The notes under the pieces: model-generated
Told to the model about the DNA's origin: nothing
Database searches by the model: none
What the model saw: only the letters and a program-made list of their open reading frames with translations
Part shown: positions 12,704 to 15,975 of the stretch, in pieces
Position numbering within the stretch: the first letter of the stretch is position 1
Layout: the number at the start of each line of letters is the position of its first letter
Assembly (NCBI GenBank): GCA_905211485.1
Contig: CAJMAW010000073.1
Coordinates: 1-15,975, forward strand
Length of the DNA stretch: 15,975 nucleotides
Direction: 5' to 3'
Origin: an uncultured Lentisphaeria bacterium
Lineage (GTDB): Bacteria; Verrucomicrobiota; Lentisphaeria; Victivallales; UBA1829
Position numbers and translations under genes: made by a program

Positions 12704-13533
12704 TGCCCGATCCCCAATCCGCCGAAATCAGCGGCCTGATAGACACGTTCCACATAGGCCGATTCCGGCTTTTTGACGAGACTTTTCTGATCGGAGGAAA
12801 CATCGTCGGCATAACGGACCCAGAGGTAATCCCAGCCGAGTTTCTCCTTGATGGTCAAGTCGCCGATTTTCAGATTTTCCCGGTTCGGCGAGACCGCGAA
12901 TCGGAAGGTGATTTCCCAGTCATCATCGGAATGTTTGCCGCGACGGCTTCCGCTCGCTCCAAGGAAAAGAACTTCGCCGGGAGCATACCCTTTGAATTTT
13001 CCGTTGTTTACGGTCCCGGTCAGTTCCGCGAGGCGTTTCTTGTAAGCGGTAGTCACCTTCGAGGCCCGGAAATAGTGAGTTTCCGAGAAGTTCATGACGG
13101 GCATCGTGATGTCGATCCCGTTCACATTGCCTTCCGAATCCACGCTGATCGCGCCGCCGTAATCCGGGGCGTCCGATGGAGTTTTGGATACCGTCGCAAT
13201 GCTCTGATTGACATGTTTGCTTCCGCCTCCGGTATCGAATGCAAAACTCGGTTCCGGTTCGTTGTCTCCATTGCTTCCGCCGAACACATCCATCTCATAG
13301 GTGACCAGAACCTTGAAGATGTCCTGATTGATCCGTTCAGAGATTTCCAGCGTCTGACGAGTCAGATTTTCCAGCGTCTCCGGCGAAGCCTCCCGAACCG
13401 CATTCAGCGCGGCAAGCTCCTCTTCCGCTCCAAACACCAGATACGGAACTTCCGCCTGGGTCAGAAAACCGGAATAGTCCATATATTCATTCAGATCGTA
13501 AAAACATTTTTCCACACGGATTTCGTTTGCCAT
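12700..13533 (-). CDS. Virion-associated protein of unknown function, next to the tape measure gene
   Basis: A 277-residue protein without signal peptide or membrane segment. A helical region (about 43-80, EEELAALNAVREASPETLENLTRQ) follows a short beta start. The centre has QSIATVSKTP...DYGGAISV and GIDITMPVMNFSETHYF, and the end has GEVLFLGASGSRRG, WEITFRFAVSPNRENL and WDYLWVRYAD. The well-formed GxISV/GIDI and FRFA strands suggest a beta-rich structural protein such as a distal tail or baseplate component. The gene immediately follows the tape measure gene, where such proteins usually lie. The start ATG at 13533 has AAAGGAG 5 nt upstream. Confidence 0.6.
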   Translation of the reverse strand: MANEIRVEKCFYDLNEYMDYSGFLTQAEVPYLVFGAEEELAALNAVREASPETLENLTRQTLEISERINQDIFKVLVTYEMDVFGGSNGDNEPEPSFAFDTGGGSKHVNQSIATVSKTPSDAPDYGGAISVDSEGNVNGIDITMPVMNFSETHYFRASKVTTAYKKRLAELTGTVNNGKFKGYAPGEVLFLGASGSRRGKHSDDDWEITFRFAVSPNRENLKIGDLTIKEKLGWDYLWVRYADDVSSDQKSLVKKPESAYVERVYQAADFGGLGIGQ

Positions 13534-13548
13534 AACAGCTCCTTTCCA

Positions 13549-15975
13549 TCAGGCGAATGTTCCCATGCCGTTTTGTTTTTTCAGCAGAGTGTTGGTTTTC
13601 TTTGTATTGGCGACAATCGTTTCCGTTGCTTTGGCGGTACGGTCGGCGGCACTCGATTCCCCCAGATTTTCCAGCGCTGCGGCAAGGAAGCCCCCCTGCG
13701 GTTTCGATACTTTCTCCGCCGCCTCCCGGGTCCCGTCCTGAGCCGAGCGCAGACGGTCGGAATATTTGTCCACCATCGACTCCGCCCGGGTGTATGCGCT
13801 GTGAGCGTCATCGAGTTTTCTGCGCTCGTCATCATCGATTTTACCGTCCGCCTGCGCATCCTGAAGTTCCTTTTCGAACTGCGCTTTTGCCGCCGCCGCT
13901 TTTTTCTGATATTGAGCAATCAATCCTTCCAGCATCTGCTGTCCGGCGGCAGGATCGTTTTTCAGCGTTTCATCGATTTTTCGATCCTGCGCCTCCTCCT
14001 CGCGCCGATCCTGAATGTTCTGTTCGGACTCCTGAAAGCGCTCCTGATAGGAGGCAACATCATCCTTCATTTTCTGAGCTGCTTTTTCCCGTGCCTTGGC
14101 GATGCGGTCTTCCGCCGTCTGATCCGCTCCGGCGAGTTTCCCCTCCAGTTCCGCGATCTTCGCCTTGTCCTGTTCTTTTTCCGGCCTGGATTTTTCATAA
14201 TCCAGCATCGTCTGAATCAGCTGTTTGTATTCGTCGCGAAGCGCAATGATGTCGTCGATCTCGTTTTCAAGTTCAGTTTTGCGTTCCCGTGCAAGCTGCC
14301 TGTCAATTTCGGCGACACGTTTTGCGGCTGCGTCCGCGTTGTCGGATGCCGCCTGTCGGCGTTGTTTTTCCGCCTCAACTTTTTCCTCGGTTGACGTTCC
14401 GTCACCTTCTTCCCCGGTCGTTGCGCCGGGTTTTCCTTCCTGAACCGCCTGACGGCGTTTCTGCAATGCTTGAATCTTCTGACGGTACCCCATGGCGCGA
14501 TCACCGTTGGCTTCGAGTTTCTTCTGCGCTTCTTCCTGTCTGCCGGAGACCTGCGACCAGAGGTTGTTGTTCCAGTAGGAGAGCAGAGCCTCATTTTCCG
14601 CTTGAAGTTCCTTGAGGTTGGCTTCCAGTTCGGCGATTTCCGCATCCAGCTCCCCAAGGGTCGCCGCCTTCATGGCTTCATTGAACTTGTTCTGTGCCGA
14701 AGCGGCAAGATTCAGTTTCCCGGTGATCGTATCGATTCCGAGCCCGAGGTTGTTGTAGGCTCCGTTCAGCGCATTGACGATGGTTTGCGCTTCCTGCTGT
14801 TCCGCGGCGGTCAGCTTTTCCTGTTCCGCCAACTGTTTGAGCCGTTCCAGCTGAGCAAGATGCGTCTCCTTCTGCGGATCGTTTCCCGCCTGAATGATTT
14901 GTGCGGTTGCGGTAAATTGCCGCTGTGCTTCCGTCAAGGCGACAATGCGTCCTTTGACCGTATCCACGGAAAGTCCAAGTTCGCCGTATTTTGCTCTGAG
15001 CTGTTCCAGCAGGGTGTTTGCCTCCGCAATTCCGGACGCATCCAGCTTCGGTATTTTGGAAAGTTCCTGCAGGCGGCTGACCTTCTCCGCGTCCTCCGTT
15101 CCGGAGACTTTGAGGGAAAGTTCCCGGAGATTTGCCGCAACGCTGTTGAGTCTGACGATCTTTCCCGCTGTCCGGTCAACCGCGACACCGAGATCACCAT
15201 ATTTCTTCGACAGTTCTCCGATCAGGCGTTCCGCGTCATTCTGCTGATCAACATCCAGTGTGACTTCCAGTGACAACGCTTTCAATTTCAGCAACTTGTC
15301 AAGGTCGCCGTCGTCCTTGATGGAAAGTTCCAATGCTCCGATGCGTGAAGCTGCCGCACCCAGCGCCGTAATTCGCATGGCGTTGTCGCTGATCGTGATC
15401 CCGAGGTCGCCGTATTTTTTCTGCAGCTTGGATGCCAGCATACGGGCTTCCGCCATCTCGGCATTCGTCAGTTTCTGCTTTGCCGCCAGCTGCTGGAGCC
15501 GTTCCATGCGGATTTCATCCGTTTTGCGGAGCTGGTCTCCCTTTTCCCGAAGCGTGCTCATCTTGTCCGAAAGCTGCGCGGTATAGGATCCGGCGCGGGA
15601 AAGATAGATGCACACACCCGCCAGAACCGCTCCCAGCGCAATCAGAGCAACCGCCACCGGGTGAGCGGCAATAAAGCTCATGACCGCTCCCAGAGCCAGC
15701 ATTGCCGCCGCCGCGACCTTGGCTGCCCCTGCCAGCAGGAAGTTTCCCGCCGCAACGGCGGAAACCGCAACCACAGCTTTCAGATTCGCCGCCGTGAAAA
15801 GCGCGGTCACGGCAATTCCGGCTTTGCGGACCTGATTCAATGCCACAGTTCCCGCCGTGCAGAGCGCTTCCGCGACTGTTTGCGCTTTCACTGCGACAGT
15901 TGCCGCAATCGATGCGGCCGTATAGGCTTTCAGAGCACTTGCCATGGCCGTCCATGCGGTTGCCAGTGCGCGTCC
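13549..15975 (-). CDS. Phage tail tape measure protein, 5' end outside the window
   Basis: At least 808 residues; the frame is open to the window edge. The first internal ATG (15945) lacks a ribosome site, so the start lies beyond the window. Order, numbered from that ATG: an Ala-rich helix (1-54); hydrophobic segments (55-116) typical of tape measure proteins, perhaps for membrane insertion; four repeats with YGDLG/YGELG/YNNLG cores at 178, 249, 320 and 397; then long charged coiled coil (425-770) with an acidic linker (about 505-520). The C-terminus TAKATETIVANTKKTN...MGTFA resembles many tape measure ends. It sets tail length and helps DNA entry. It is the first gene seen in the operon and points to a tailed phage with a long tail (sipho- or myovirus type). 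Confidence 0.85.
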   Translation of the reverse strand, partial: GRALATAWTAMASALKAYTAASIAATVAVKAQTVAEALCTAGTVALNQVRKAGIAVTALFTAANLKAVVAVSAVAAGNFLLAGAAKVAAAAMLALGAVMSFIAAHPVAVALIALGAVLAGVCIYLSRAGSYTAQLSDKMSTLREKGDQLRKTDEIRMERLQQLAAKQKLTNAEMAEARMLASKLQKKYGDLGITISDNAMRITALGAAASRIGALELSIKDDGDLDKLLKLKALSLEVTLDVDQQNDAERLIGELSKKYGDLGVAVDRTAGKIVRLNSVAANLRELSLKVSGTEDAEKVSRLQELSKIPKLDASGIAEANTLLEQLRAKYGELGLSVDTVKGRIVALTEAQRQFTATAQIIQAGNDPQKETHLAQLERLKQLAEQEKLTAAEQQEAQTIVNALNGAYNNLGLGIDTITGKLNLAASAQNKFNEAMKAATLGELDAEIAELEANLKELQAENEALLSYWNNNLWSQVSGRQEEAQKKLEANGDRAMGYRQKIQALQKRRQAVQEGKPGATTGEEGDGTSTEEKVEAEKQRRQAASDNADAAAKRVAEIDRQLARERKTELENEIDDIIALRDEYKQLIQTMLDYEKSRPEKEQDKAKIAELEGKLAGADQTAEDRIAKAREKAAQKMKDDVASYQERFQESEQNIQDRREEEAQDRKIDETLKNDPAAGQQMLEGLIAQYQKKAAAAKAQFEKELQDAQADGKIDDDERRKLDDAHSAYTRAESMVDKYSDRLRSAQDGTREAAEKVSKPQGGFLAAALENLGESSAADRTAKATETIVANTKKTNTLLKKQNGMGTFA

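Noticed and set aside
12703..14394. Plus-strand open frame of 563 codons
   Set aside because: It is antisense to the 277-aa gene and the tape measure gene, with no plausible start site and no protein-like features; it is explained by codon bias on the coding strand.

Overview
The window reads as part of a tailed-phage genome or prophage. Every gene I can support lies on the minus strand, so transcription runs from high to low coordinates. The sequence does not settle the host. Moderately GC-rich coding DNA, strong AGGAGG-type ribosome sites and the style of the tail proteins suggest a gut bacterium, possibly in the Lentisphaerota/Planctomycetota area. That guess is from general impression and is weak.

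Region 1 (15975 to 3697) is one tightly packed virion and late operon. It opens with the C-terminal 800 or so residues of a tape measure protein, which has four repeats of about 71 residues. Four structural proteins of unrecognised family follow (13533-10054). Next come a tail-fibre protein with collagen-like and beta repeats, a 701-residue beta-helix protein, a DUF2190 decoration-type protein and two small fibre-type proteins. The operon ends with a 145-residue HD-containing protein and two small envelope proteins that could belong to a lysis module. Most junctions are ATGA or GTGA overlaps, and the operon ends at a strong intrinsic terminator at 3651-3691. No endolysin, capsid, portal or terminase gene is visible.

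Region 2 (3691 to 1) is organised differently. It holds three small moron-like cassettes in a row: 79 aa + 68 aa, then 67 aa + a 98-aa zinc-knuckle protein, then a 298-aa amidoligase. In front of each cassette lies a copy (C, B, A) of a 400-460 bp non-coding element. Each copy starts just after the preceding operon's terminator, carries several hairpins and a terminator-like hairpin, and ends in a conserved block before the gene. A and B are about 93% identical over 234 bp without an indel. C has diverged in sequence, but an 8-bp stem at the equivalent position is kept with entirely different bases. The left edge probably begins a fourth copy. This repeated structured leader or small RNA is the most likely undescribed element in the window.
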